Shown here piece by piece: positions 36,473-44,381 of a stretch of DNA of 55,973 bases. The stretch is from assembly GCA_004010275.1 (NCBI GenBank), contig RBWT01000028.1, positions 1 through 55,973 on the forward strand, read 5' to 3'. The notes under the pieces were generated by a model. The model made no database searches. It saw only the letters and a program-made list of their open reading frames with translations, and was not told where the DNA came from. Each line of letters starts with the position of its first letter. Positions within the stretch are counted from its first letter, which is position 1. The position numbers were made by a program, and so were the translations under genes. The DNA comes from Streptomyces huasconensis. GTDB lineage: Bacteria; Actinomycetota; Actinomycetes; Streptomycetales; Streptomycetaceae.

Positions 36473-37299
36473 CTAGGCGTGCTGGCTGCTGACCGAGACG
36501 GTCTCGCCCGTCATGTACGAGGAGTAGCCGCTGGCCAGGAAGACGATGACGTTGGCTATCTCCCAGGGCTGCGCGAACCGCCCGAAGGCCTCGCGGGCGG
36601 TCAGCTCTTCGAGAAGCTCGGGGGAGGTGACCTTCGCGAGGTGGGGGTGCAGGGCGAGGCTGGGGGCGCCACGGCGTTGACCCGGATGCCGTGGGGGGCG
36701 GCTTCGATCGCGGCGCAGCGGGTGAGGGCCATGACGCCGGCCTTCGCCGCGGCGTAGTGGGCCTGGCCGGCCTGGGCGCGCCAGCCCAGTACAGAGGCGT
36801 TGTTCACGATCACTCCTCGGCTCTGCTCGCCGCCGGGCGGGGCGCCGGGGAGGCCGCCGGCCCTGCCGCTCGCCCGCAGGCGGCGCAGGGCGGTGCGGGT
36901 GCAGCGGAAGGTGCCGTTCAGCGTCACGTCGATGACCTTGTCCCACTGCTCGTCGGTCATCTCCGTCAGCTCGGCCGTGCCACCCAGTCCTGCGTTGTTC
37001 ACCACGATGTCCAGGCTGCCGTGCCGTCCCTCCGCGAGGTCGAACAGGCTCTGGACCTGCGCCTCGTCCGTGACGTCGCACGGGATGCCGTCGATCCGGT
37101 CGGCGCCGAACTCCTCGGCGAGCGCCGCCACCGTCTCCTTCGTGCGGCGCGCGTGGGCGTCCCCGATGACCAGGCGCGCGCCCTCCTCCAGGAAGCGGCG
37201 CGCGGTGGCGCCGCCGATGCCCGCGCCGGCGGCCGCCGTGAGCACGGCGGTGCGGCCCGCGAGCAGGTCGTGACCCGGAGGGCAAGCAGGTGCGTCCAT
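36473..37299 (-). CDS. ipdF: Short-chain dehydrogenase, IpdF/Rv3559c-like, frameshifted
   Basis: This SDR of about 275 aa has strong similarity to the mycobacterial KstR2-regulon SDR. The cofactor loop is TAAAGAGIGGATARRFLEEGARLVIGD, then VVNNAGLGGTAELTEMTDEQWDKVIDVTLNGTF. The hallmark GVIVNNASVLGWRAQAGQAHYAAAKAGVMALTRCAAIEAA holds Ser, Tyr and Lys. The C-terminal end is FGRFAQPWEIANVIVFLASGYSSYMTGETVSVSSQHA-like. The frame changes near 36668; removing one C from a five-C run restores VAPSLALHPHLAK. ATG 37299 has GGAGGG upstream; a longer GTG start at 37422 would add a His/Pro-rich leader. It is the first leftward gene from the operator at 37431 and likely oxidises or reduces the ring hydroxyl of a HIP-CoA derivative. 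Confidence 0.87.
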
Positions 37300-37339
37300 G
37301 GCGGCCCTCCGGCTCGGTTCTGGCTTCGGCTTCGACTGC

Positions 37340-37378
37340 GGGTGCAGGTGCGGGTGCAGGTGCGGGTGCGGGTGCGGC
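37340..37378. repeat. GGGTGC/AGGTGC hexanucleotide repeat in the ipdF leader
   Basis: Six tandem hexamers (GGGTGC with AGGTGC variants) lie between the KstR2-like operator and the ipdF ATG, inside the predicted 5' untranslated leader. They could also encode a Pro/His-rich peptide if the longer start is used. Confidence 0.75.
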
Positions 37379-37430
37379 GGCGGGGGTGGGTGTCTGACTC
37401 TCGACTCCTTCGCCGCTTGCACGGTAATCT

Positions 37431-37444
37431 ACCAAACACTTGTT
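37431..37444. promoter_or_regulatory. KstR2-like operator between ipdF and fadE30
   Basis: ACCAAACACTTGTT matches the published KstR2 consensus AnCAAGnnCTTGnT at every specified base except one (G to A in the left arm). It lies 42 bp before the fadE30 start and upstream of the divergent ipdF-kstR2-fadA6 operon, so one site can control both. Confidence 0.8.
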
Positions 37445-37486
37445 AGGGAAGACATAAAGAACCTGCCACTGGGAGGTGGGGCGTTA

Positions 37487-38830
37487 ATGGACCTCGACTT
37501 CACCGCCGAGGACGACGAGTTCAGGCAGCGTGCGCGCGACTGGCTCGCCGCGCATGTGCCGGTCACGCCCCTGCCCTCGCTGGAGACCGAGGAGGGCTTC
37601 GCGGCCCATCGGGAGTGGGAGCGCCGGCTCGCCGCCGACCGCTGGTCGGTGGTCGCCTGGCCCGAGGAGTACGGCGGTCAGGGCGTGGACATCGTCAAGT
37701 GGCTGGTGTTCGAGGAGGAGTACTACGCGGCGGGGGCTCCGGGCAGGGTCTCGCAGAACGGCATCAGCCTCCTCGCCCCGACCCTCTTCGACTTCGGCAC
37801 CGCCGAGCAGCGCGCACGGATACTGCCCTCCATGGCGACCGGCGAGGTGATCTGGGCGCAGGCCTGGTCGGAGCCGGAGTCGGGCTCCGACCTCGCGTCA
37901 CTGCGCGCCACCGCCCGCCGCACGGACGGGGGTTGGCTGCTCAGCGGGCAGAAGACGTGGTCGTCACGGGCCGCCTTCGCCGATCGGGCGTTCGGACTCT
38001 TCCGCAGCGAGCCACGTGAGACCGGCTTGCAGACCGGCTCGGAGGCCGACTCGGGAGGCGGCTCAGTGGCTGGCGCAGGAAGCGGCTCGGGTGGCGGCTC
38101 GGGGACCGTGCGCAAGCCGCATCAAGGCCTCACGTATCTGATGTTCCCGCTCGACGCGGATGGCGTGACGGTCCGGCCCGTCGGGCGTCTGGACGGCAAG
38201 CCGGCCTTCGCCGAGCTGTTCCTCGACGACGTCTTCGTACCCGACGAGGACGTGATCGGCGAGCCGGGGCAGGGCTGGCGCATCGCCATGTCCACCACGG
38301 GCAACGAACGCGGTCTGATGCTGCGCTCCCCCGGCCGCTTCCTCGCTTCGGCGGAGCGTCTCGCCCGGCGCTGGCGGGCGCACGGCGACCCGTCGGACAC
38401 CGCACTGCGCGACCGCGTGGCGGACGCCGTCATCGGGGCGCGCGCCTACGCGTTGTTCACGTGGGCCAACGCCTCGCGGTTCGCGGCCGGGGAGCGGATC
38501 GGCGCCGAGTCCAGCCTGAACAAGGTCTTCTGGTCGGAGTACGACATCGCACTGCACGAGACGGCGCTGGACTTGCTGGGCGCGGACGGTGAACTGATCG
38601 GCGGCGCGACGACGGAGGCGGACCTCGCGGAAGCCGACGCCTTGGAGGCGGAAGGGGACTACGTGGCGGACGGGGTCGGCCGGATGGACGGAGGTCGTTG
38701 GGGAGACGGCGGTGACTGGATGGAGGGTTACGTCTTCTCGCTCGCCGGGCCCATCTACGCCGGCACCAATGAGATCCAGCGCGACATCATCGCCGAACGG
38801 CTGCTCGGTCTGCCGAAGGGACGCCGCTGA
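37487..38830 (+). CDS. fadE30: FadE30-like acyl-CoA dehydrogenase
   Basis: This is an FAD-dependent acyl-CoA dehydrogenase of 447 aa, predicted to start beta-oxidation of the propionyl side chain of HIP-CoA. The motifs are VAWPEEYGGQGVDIVKWLVFEEEYY, the FAD/substrate stretch IWAQAWSEPESGSDLASL, FLDDVFVPDEDVIGEPGQGWRIAMSTTGNERG and the C-terminal AGPIYAGTNEIQRDIIAERLLGLPK. ATG 37487 has GGGAGG upstream. In mid-protein, after FGLFRSEPRET, there is a ~30-residue Gly/Ser-rich insert (GSEADSGGGSVAGAGSGSGGGSG) not expected in the fold; near the C-terminus another Gly/Asp-rich stretch precedes WMEGYVFS. The frame is intact. The stop overlaps the next fadE start. Confidence 0.9.
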   Translation: MDLDFTAEDDEFRQRARDWLAAHVPVTPLPSLETEEGFAAHREWERRLAADRWSVVAWPEEYGGQGVDIVKWLVFEEEYYAAGAPGRVSQNGISLLAPTLFDFGTAEQRARILPSMATGEVIWAQAWSEPESGSDLASLRATARRTDGGWLLSGQKTWSSRAAFADRAFGLFRSEPRETGLQTGSEADSGGGSVAGAGSGSGGGSGTVRKPHQGLTYLMFPLDADGVTVRPVGRLDGKPAFAELFLDDVFVPDEDVIGEPGQGWRIAMSTTGNERGLMLRSPGRFLASAERLARRWRAHGDPSDTALRDRVADAVIGARAYALFTWANASRFAAGERIGAESSLNKVFWSEYDIALHETALDLLGADGELIGGATTEADLAEADALEAEGDYVADGVGRMDGGRWGDGGDWMEGYVFSLAGPIYAGTNEIQRDIIAERLLGLPKGRR

Positions 38831-39818
38831 TGAGGTTCCTCCTCGACGCCGAGCAGCGGGAGTTCGCCCGCTCACTGGGCGCGATGCTGACGGCCGCCGA
38901 CACGGTGACGGCCACGCGCGCGTGGAGCACGGGCGACCACACTCCGGGCCGCGCGGTCTGGGCGCGGCTCGCGGAGGCGGGGGTCTTCGCGCTGCCGGTT
39001 CCGCAGGAGTACGACGTGTGGGCCCCCTGCCCGTCGAAACGGTCGTCGCCTTCGTGGAGTTGGGGCGGTACGCGGTGCCCGGCCCGGCCGTCGAGACGGT
39101 GGCCGCGGCCGCGCTGCTGGCTCGCCTCGCCGAGCTGGGCGACGCGGGCCCGGCCAAGCGGTTCCTCCCCGCGCTCGCCTCCGGCGCCGCGAGCGCGACG
39201 CTGACGCTGCCGGGCGGGGGGCCGTACGCACTGGACGCCGATGCGGCGGGGCTGGTCCTCGCCGTGGCCGACGGGGAGCTGCGGCTCGCGCCCGGCCACG
39301 CGCGCGTGCGTCGTCTCCCTCGACCCCGCGCGCCGCCTCGCCGCCCCGCTGCCCGGCGGTGAACTGCTCGCCACGGGCCCGGCCGTGGCCACCGCCGCGC
39401 GGCACGCGACGGACTGCGGCGGCGCTCGCCACGGCCGCGCAGGCGCTCGGGGTCGGGTGCGCACTGCTCGACAGGACCGTGGCGTACGTGAAGCAGCGCA
39501 CCCAGTTCGGGACGCGGATCGGGGCGTTCCAGGCCGTGAAGCACCCGGCTCGCGGACGTCCTGGTGCGGCTGGAGTTCGCCCGGCCGCTGGTGTTCGGCG
39601 CCGCGCTGACCATGGCGCCGCGGGACATCGCCGCCGCCAAGGTGACGGCGGGCGAGGCGGCGTACGGAGCGGCCCGCGCCGCGCTGCAACTGCACGGGGC
39701 GATCGGGTACACCGCGGAGTTCGACCTGTCCCTGTGGCTGACGAAGGCGCGGGCATTGCGGAGTGCGTGGGGGGACCCTGGGGTGTGGCGGGGCAAGGTG
39801 CTCACCGAGGAAGCGTGA
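38830..39818 (+). CDS. Second acyl-CoA dehydrogenase (FadE beta-type partner), frameshifted
   Basis: This is an acyl-CoA dehydrogenase of about 330 aa, shorter and more divergent than its neighbour. Pairs of adjacent fadE genes in mycobacterial steroid clusters often form alpha2-beta2 heterotetramers, and this looks like the beta-type partner. Segments in successive frames: MRFLLDAEQREFARSLGAML, LPVETVVAFVELGRYAVPGPAVETVAAAALLARLAELG, LDPARRLAAPLPGGELLATGPAV, AQALGVGCALLDRTVAYVKQRTQFGTRIGAFQAVKH and ARAALQLHGAIGYTAEFDLSLWLTKARAL. Shifts fall near 39020, 39305, 39420 and 39550, the densest set in the window. Either the consensus is poor here or the gene is decaying. Confidence 0.8.
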
Positions 39819-40256
39819 GCCGGGCACGCCGCCGGCCTGCGTAGGTCCACTGAGGTCTCATCAACCACGGCTCCACAGCTCCACAGGTCGGCCGCACGCC
39901 GCCCACGCCCGGCGCGGACGCCCCTCCCCCGGAACACACCCCACCGCGCGCCTGCGCCAAGCGCACGGCGGACAGGCGGCGCAGAAGCCCGGCGCTCGTC
40001 CGGGCCCTCGCGCGGGGGACTCTCTCCATGCCTCGTCCGCCCTCGCGGCCCCGTTCCGTGCGACGCTGGAACACGCTCCAAGGCCATGTGCCGCGCCCCA
40101 CGGCCCATGTGGCGCGGGCCCCGGCGGGCCTCCGCCCGGCCGGATACCGCCGATGCCGCCGCGCCCCGTGCCGCGTTCCGGGAAGACGCGTCGACCCCCG
40201 GCCGACGGGATGCGATGATCAAAAGCATTGCGAGCCGACCGAGAAGGAGGCCCCAC
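39819..40256. other. 438-bp gap without a recognised gene
   Basis: I see no supported coding region on either strand between fadE and anmK. The only clear element is the AAGGAGG ribosome site at 40244-40250 belonging to anmK, preceded by a short AT-richer patch (about 40214-40230) that may hold its promoter. Confidence 0.6.
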
Positions 40257-41441
40257 GTGCGCGTGATCGGGCTCATGTCAGGGACCTCGTACGACGCGAT
40301 CGACGCCGCCGCGGCCGATCTGACCCTCGACGGGGACCGGCTGACGCTCACCCCCCTCGGGCTGATCACCCGCGGCTATGACAAACGCCTTCGCGCCGAA
40401 CTCGCCGCCGCGCTGCCGCCCGCGACGACCACGCTCGCCGACGTCTGCCGGCTGGACACCGCGATCGGCCGCGCCTTCGCCGCCGCGGCCGTCGAGGCGG
40501 ACCGCGAACTGTGCGACGGGCTGGCCGAGTTGGTCGCCTCGCACGGTCAGACGGTCTACCACTGGGTGGCGGACGGGCAGGTGCACGGCACCCTCCAGAT
40601 CGGGCAGCCCGCGTGGATCGCCGAGGCGACGGGGCTGCCGGTGGTCGCCGACTTCCGCCCGCGCGACATCGCGGCGGGTGGCCAAGGCGCGCCCCTGGTG
40701 AGCCTGGTGGACCGGATGTGGCTGCGCGGCCGCCCCGGCGCCCCCGCCGCGCTGAACCTGGGAGGCATCGCCAACATCACCGCCGCCGACGGCACGGCGT
40801 TCGACACGGGCCCCGCCAACGCCCTGATCGACGCCGCGGTGAGCGAGGCCACGGGCGGCCGCCTCGCCTATGACCTGGACGGTGAGCTGGCCGCCCGCGG
40901 CAGGGTCCACCAAGGCCTCCTCGACCGCCTCCTCGCCGAGCCGTACTACGCGCTCCCGGCGCCGAAGACGACGGGCAAGGAACTCTTCCATCTGCCGTAT
41001 CTCCGTACGGCGTTGAAGGGGTTCGAGGCGCTGTCCACCGAGGACGTCGTCGCCACGCTCACCCGGCTCGCCGCCCGCACCGCCGCCGACGCCGTCCGCT
41101 CGGTGAAGGCCTCGGAGGTCATCGTCTCCGGCGGCGGCACGCGCAACCCCGTGCTGATGGCCTTCCTGCGGGCGGAGTTGGGCGGCGGCATGCCCCTGCG
41201 CACCTCCGACGAACTGGGTCTGCCGGCCGCGGCGAAGGAGGCGTACGCCTTCGCCGTCCTCGGTTTCCTGACCCTGCACGGGCTGCCGGGGACGGTCCCG
41301 ACGAGCACGGGGGCGCGCCACGCGAGCGTGCTGGGTTCGATCACGCCGGGGCGGCGCGGCACGCCGTGGCCCGAGACGCTCCCCGAGAAGGAGGCCCCGG
41401 CCCGCCTGGTCGTCAACGGCCATGACAGCCGGGCACCGTAG
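40257..41441 (+). CDS. anmK: Anhydro-N-acetylmuramic acid kinase
   Basis: AnmK phosphorylates and opens 1,6-anhydro-MurNAc from peptidoglycan turnover, giving MurNAc-6-phosphate. The 394-aa protein begins with the ATPase phosphate loop GLMSGTSYDAIDAAAADL, with ASHGQTVYHW, LQIGQPAWIAEATGLPVVADFRPRDIAAGGQGAPLVS, LNLGGIANIT, FDTGPANALID, FHLPYLR and VIVSGGGTRNPVLM following. I chose GTG 40257 because AAGGAGG lies six bases upstream and it places the loop at the very N-terminus; an upstream ATG at 40216 would add a basic leader. The usual GTSLDGID is GTSYDAID here, a mild variation. The frame is intact and the gene appears monocistronic. Confidence 0.95.
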   Translation: MRVIGLMSGTSYDAIDAAAADLTLDGDRLTLTPLGLITRGYDKRLRAELAAALPPATTTLADVCRLDTAIGRAFAAAAVEADRELCDGLAELVASHGQTVYHWVADGQVHGTLQIGQPAWIAEATGLPVVADFRPRDIAAGGQGAPLVSLVDRMWLRGRPGAPAALNLGGIANITAADGTAFDTGPANALIDAAVSEATGGRLAYDLDGELAARGRVHQGLLDRLLAEPYYALPAPKTTGKELFHLPYLRTALKGFEALSTEDVVATLTRLAARTAADAVRSVKASEVIVSGGGTRNPVLMAFLRAELGGGMPLRTSDELGLPAAAKEAYAFAVLGFLTLHGLPGTVPTSTGARHASVLGSITPGRRGTPWPETLPEKEAPARLVVNGHDSRAP

Positions 41442-41472
41442 GCCGCGGGGCGGCGAAGGCCCCTGAGCGGAA

Positions 41473-41524
41473 GCATGAGAGCCTCCCCGGAGCATGGGAG
41501 CCTGCCTGGAGCATGGGAGCCCCC
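41473..41524. repeat. 20-bp direct repeats upstream of the DUF2510 gene
   Basis: About 2.7 copies of a 20-bp unit containing GGAGCATGGGAGCCT lie between anmK and the DUF2510 gene. They sit about 60 bp before the start codon. No function is evident. Confidence 0.6.
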
Positions 41525-41577
41525 CTTTCCAGGCCCCTCTCATGCCACTTTCCCGCCGGGCTCATACGCTGGCGCCC

Positions 41578-42531
41578 ATGACGCAGATGACTCCTCCAGG
41601 CTGGTACCCCGATCCCGGCCAGGCCGCCGGCGGTCCCCCCACCGAGCGCTGGTGGGACGGGAACGTGTGGACGGATCAGGTGCGCGCCGCCCAGGGCACG
41701 CACGCCCACCCGACGCAGCCGGCCTTCCCGGCGTACCCGGGGCAGGCCCCCGCACCGCGGCGGCGCCTGCGCGTCGCCATAGCGGCGGGCGTGGTGCTCG
41801 CCGTCCTCGCCGGAATCGGCGGCGGGGTGTACGCGCTGACCGCCGACGATGACAGCGGCGAGGGCGGCTCCGCGGCCAAGGAGCCGTCGTCCGGAGCCCC
41901 CCAGGAGCCCGGAGCCCCGCGAGAGCCCGGCACACCCGAGACGCCCCGGTCGCCGGGCGGCCCGGACACACCCCGGTCGCCGGGCGAGGCGTCCGGCTTC
42001 GCGAGCGATCCGGTGAACGGCATCAAGATCCCCGTACCGGACGGCTGGCTGGGCGGGCCGACCCAGGTGGGCGCCGGGGTGCAGACGGAGCCGATCCCCT
42101 GCCCGGGCAACCCCGAGGACCAGTGCACCCGGGGCAGCGCGTTCTCCCAGTCCGCCAAGAAGCTGGGCATCGACGCGAAGACACCCGAGGCGGCCGCCAA
42201 GGCCGACATCGCGAAGAACGCGAAGGAGGGCTACGGCGGCAAGACCTACGGCAAGATCACCTCGCACAAGGTGCTGGCCTCCGAGCCGATCACCGTCGCG
42301 GGCCAGAAGGGTTACCACGTCCGCTGGAAGGCGGTCACGGAGAAGAGCGACGACGGCTATGTCGAGTCGCTCGCCTTCTTCTCCCCCGCCGAGAAGTCGA
42401 AGATCATCATCGTCCGCATGGGCATCGACGACCACCCGAAGGCCCCTTCGCCGTCCACCATGGACCGGATCGCGAAGGGCATCACGGCAGGGCCCGTCGG
42501 AGAGGGCGACGAAGCCGGGCAGGACGTGTAG
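41578..42531 (+). CDS. DUF2510 membrane protein with an extracellular domain
   Basis: This is a 317-aa protein with an N-terminal cytoplasmic DUF2510 module (PPGWYPDPGQ, RWWDGNVWTDQV), then a single transmembrane helix (LRVAIAAGVVLAVLAGIGGGVYAL, residues ~65-90). A Pro/Glu/Gly-rich linker follows, then an extracellular domain (DPVNGIKIPVPDGWLGGP to VRMGIDDHP). DUF2510 domains are common in actinobacterial envelope proteins and their role is poorly known. Two cysteines in CPGNPEDQC could pair outside the cell. The start is ATG 41578. It is convergent with the TetR gene, separated by a repeat array and two hairpins. Confidence 0.82.
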   Translation: MTQMTPPGWYPDPGQAAGGPPTERWWDGNVWTDQVRAAQGTHAHPTQPAFPAYPGQAPAPRRRLRVAIAAGVVLAVLAGIGGGVYALTADDDSGEGGSAAKEPSSGAPQEPGAPREPGTPETPRSPGGPDTPRSPGEASGFASDPVNGIKIPVPDGWLGGPTQVGAGVQTEPIPCPGNPEDQCTRGSAFSQSAKKLGIDAKTPEAAAKADIAKNAKEGYGGKTYGKITSHKVLASEPITVAGQKGYHVRWKAVTEKSDDGYVESLAFFSPAEKSKIIIVRMGIDDHPKAPSPSTMDRIAKGITAGPVGEGDEAGQDV

Positions 42532-42549
42532 AAACCCGCACGGACTAGG

Positions 42550-42634
42550 GGGCCGGTCGGACCAAAGGGCCGGTCGGATCAAGGGGCCCGGCGGACCAAA
42601 GGGCCGGGCAGGCCAAGGGGCCGGGCGGGGTTCC
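42550..42634. repeat. Five tandem 17-bp repeats, intergenic
   Basis: Five adjacent 17-bp units with consensus GGGCCGGKCGGACCAAA follow the DUF2510 stop. The first three are close copies and the last two drift into the terminator stem. There is no spacer between units, so it is a minisatellite, not a CRISPR array. Confidence 0.85.
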
Positions 42635-42655
42635 TCGCCGCTCAGGAGGAACCCC
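42627..42655. terminator. Hairpin after the DUF2510 gene
   Basis: GGGGTTCCT and AGGAACCCC form a perfect 9-bp stem with an 11-nt loop, about 95 bp past the DUF2510 stop and overlapping the last 17-bp repeat. Confidence 0.65.
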
Positions 42656-42705
42656 GTCGGCCCGGGGGTGCGCGCCGCCCCCGTCCCCACGGTGCGGCGC
42701 GGGCA

Positions 42706-42737
42706 GGCCCGAGTCCCCCATCCAATGGACTCGGGCC
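42706..42737. terminator. Hairpin at the 3' end of the TetR gene
   Basis: GGCCCGAGTCC and GGACTCGGGCC form a perfect 11-bp stem with a 10-nt loop, ending six bases from the stop of the leftward TetR gene. It can terminate transcription from both converging genes. Confidence 0.75.
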
Positions 42738-42742
42738 CACGA

Positions 42743-43327
42743 TCAGGTGAGGCCGAGCGCGGGCAGCACGCAGGCCTCGACGAAACGGGTCAGATACTCC
42801 TCGTCGGCGTGGGCGCCCTCGATGATGGGCCGCGCCCGCAGCACGCCGAACAGCTGCACCGTGACGAACTCCACCGCCGGGTGCCCCTCGGTGATCTCGC
42901 CGCGCTCCACGCCGCGCCTGATGATCGCGTCCATGGCCTGGAGCTCCGGCTCGACCAGGGTCTCGCGCAGCACCCGCTGCAGGTCCACGTCCTGCAGGAC
43001 CGCGTGACTGAGCGCCTGGACCAGCATCGTGTCACGCCCCGACTGCTCGCCCGCGGCCCGGGCCGCCGCCCTCAGGTCCCCGGCGAGGCTGCCGGTGTCG
43101 ATGCCCTGGAAGCGTACGCAGCGGTTGGCCCGCAGGGCCGCGGCCACGAACTGGGGCTTGGACTTCCACTGCCGGTAGAGCGTGGACTTGCTGCACCGGG
43201 TGCGGGCGGCCACGCCCTCCATGGTCAGCGCCTCATAGCCGCACTGGCGGAGCTGGTCGAGGACGGCGTCGTAGAACTCCTGCTCACGCTCGGGCGTGAT
43301 CTTCGAGCGGCTCGACGTCGACGTCAT
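42743..43327 (-). CDS. TetR-family transcriptional regulator
   Basis: This is a 194-aa TetR regulator. The DNA-binding part is TPEREQEFYDAVLDQLRQCGYEALTMEGVAARTRCSKSTLYRQWKSKPQFVAAALRAN (residues 11-67). The C-terminal domain matches the TetR_C-like group often annotated with AcrR-type regulators. ATG 43327 (MTSTSSRSK) has GAGGGG upstream; a longer in-frame start would read through the palindrome and was rejected. It diverges from the PAP2-DMT pair across a gap containing a 60-bp palindrome, its obvious operator. The ligand cannot be inferred. Confidence 0.88.
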   Translation of the reverse strand: MTSTSSRSKITPEREQEFYDAVLDQLRQCGYEALTMEGVAARTRCSKSTLYRQWKSKPQFVAAALRANRCVRFQGIDTGSLAGDLRAAARAAGEQSGRDTMLVQALSHAVLQDVDLQRVLRETLVEPELQAMDAIIRRGVERGEITEGHPAVEFVTVQLFGVLRARPIIEGAHADEEYLTRFVEACVLPALGLT

Positions 43328-43391
43328 GGCTCTTCCCCTCGGTACGGCGGCCGGATCGGCTCGATCCCAGCTCATCACGGTTCGACCGACC

Positions 43392-43451
43392 CTCATCGAT
43401 ACGCCAGTGTACCGGTACGCCTCCGTATCGGTACACTGGCGTATCGATGAG
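43392..43451. promoter_or_regulatory. 60-bp near-perfect palindrome, TetR operator region
   Basis: Two perfectly complementary 23-bp arms (43392-43414 and 43429-43451) flank a 14-bp centre that itself contains TACG/CGTA. Each arm ends toward the centre in TGTACCG or CGGTACA and toward the outside in CGATACG or CGTATCG, so it may hold two overlapping TetR dimer sites. It sits between the TetR gene and the PAP2 gene. Confidence 0.85.
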
Positions 43452-43509
43452 TGGGGCGATTCCTCGCTCCGCACCGCACCACCCAGTCATCACGCAAAGG
43501 GGCCGGGGG

Positions 43510-44381
43510 ATGGAATCCCGAACCGAGCCTGTCGAACGGGAGCCGGACATCACGGTCCGGAAGCCGGAGGCGACCGCCGTCCGGAAGCCGGACACATCTG
43601 CCCGACCGCCCCTCGTCCGCGAGCTCCTCCTCGTCGTAGGACTTTTCCTCGTCTACAAATTCGGCAGGCAGCTCGCCAACGGCCACACCGGCGAGGCGTT
43701 CCGCAACGCGCACCGCGTGTGGGACGCCGAGCGGACGCTGCGCCTGCCCGGCGAGGGCGCCGTGCAGCACGCCCTGCTGAGCAGCGACACGCTGATCCAC
43801 TTCGCGAACACCTACTACGCGAGCGTGCACTTCCCGGCGACGCTGCTCTTCCTGGTCTGGCTGTACCTGCGCCGGCCCCGGCACTACGTCTGGACGCGGC
43901 GGGTCCTCGCCGCGCTGACCGCCGCCGCGCTCGTGCTGCACCTCGGCTTCCCGCTCGCGCCGCCGCGGATGCTGGACGCCAGCGCACCTCGTGGACACGG
44001 CACAGGTGTACGGGCCCTCGGTGTACGCCGCCAAGCCCGCGACCGACACCATGGCCAACCAGTACGCGGCCATGCCCTCGCTGCACTTCGGCTGGGCGCT
44101 GATGCTGGCCATCGGCATGATCGTCGCGACCTCGACGCGGTGGCGCTGGCTGTGGCTGCTGCACCCGCTGGCCACGCTGCTGGTGATCGTCGGCACCGCG
44201 AACCACTACTGGCTCGACGCGCTCGTGGCGACCGCGCTGCTCGGCGTCGCCCTCGCGGTCGTCTCGGCTGCCGCGTCCCGCCCCGTCATTGGTCGTACGC
44301 GGCTCCGCACCCGCCGCACCGGGCTCGCGGTCCGCGGCCACTGCCTCCCCCGGACTGATCTCCTCGGGGGCCGGACAGTGA
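43510..44381 (+). CDS. PAP2-superfamily membrane phosphatase/phosphotransferase, frameshifted
   Basis: This is an integral membrane protein of about 290 aa. After a charged N-terminus come a helix (ELLLVVGLFLVYKFGRQLANG) and several more. The phosphatase motifs are MANQYAAMPSLHFGWALMLAIGM (PSLHFGW) and VVGTANHYWLDALVATALL-like (NHYWLD), as in Aur1/Ipt1-type inositol-phosphotransferase relatives. Frames change near 43985 and probably near 44300, after which GSRSAATASPGLISSGAGQ leads to a stop overlapping the next start (GTGA). The first shift falls between the two halves of the active site, so if real it would be inactivating. Substrate unknown; controlled together with the transporter by the TetR site. 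Confidence 0.82.

Noticed and set aside
42550..42634. 17-bp tandem repeats as a CRISPR array
   Set aside because: There are no spacers between units and no cas genes in the window.
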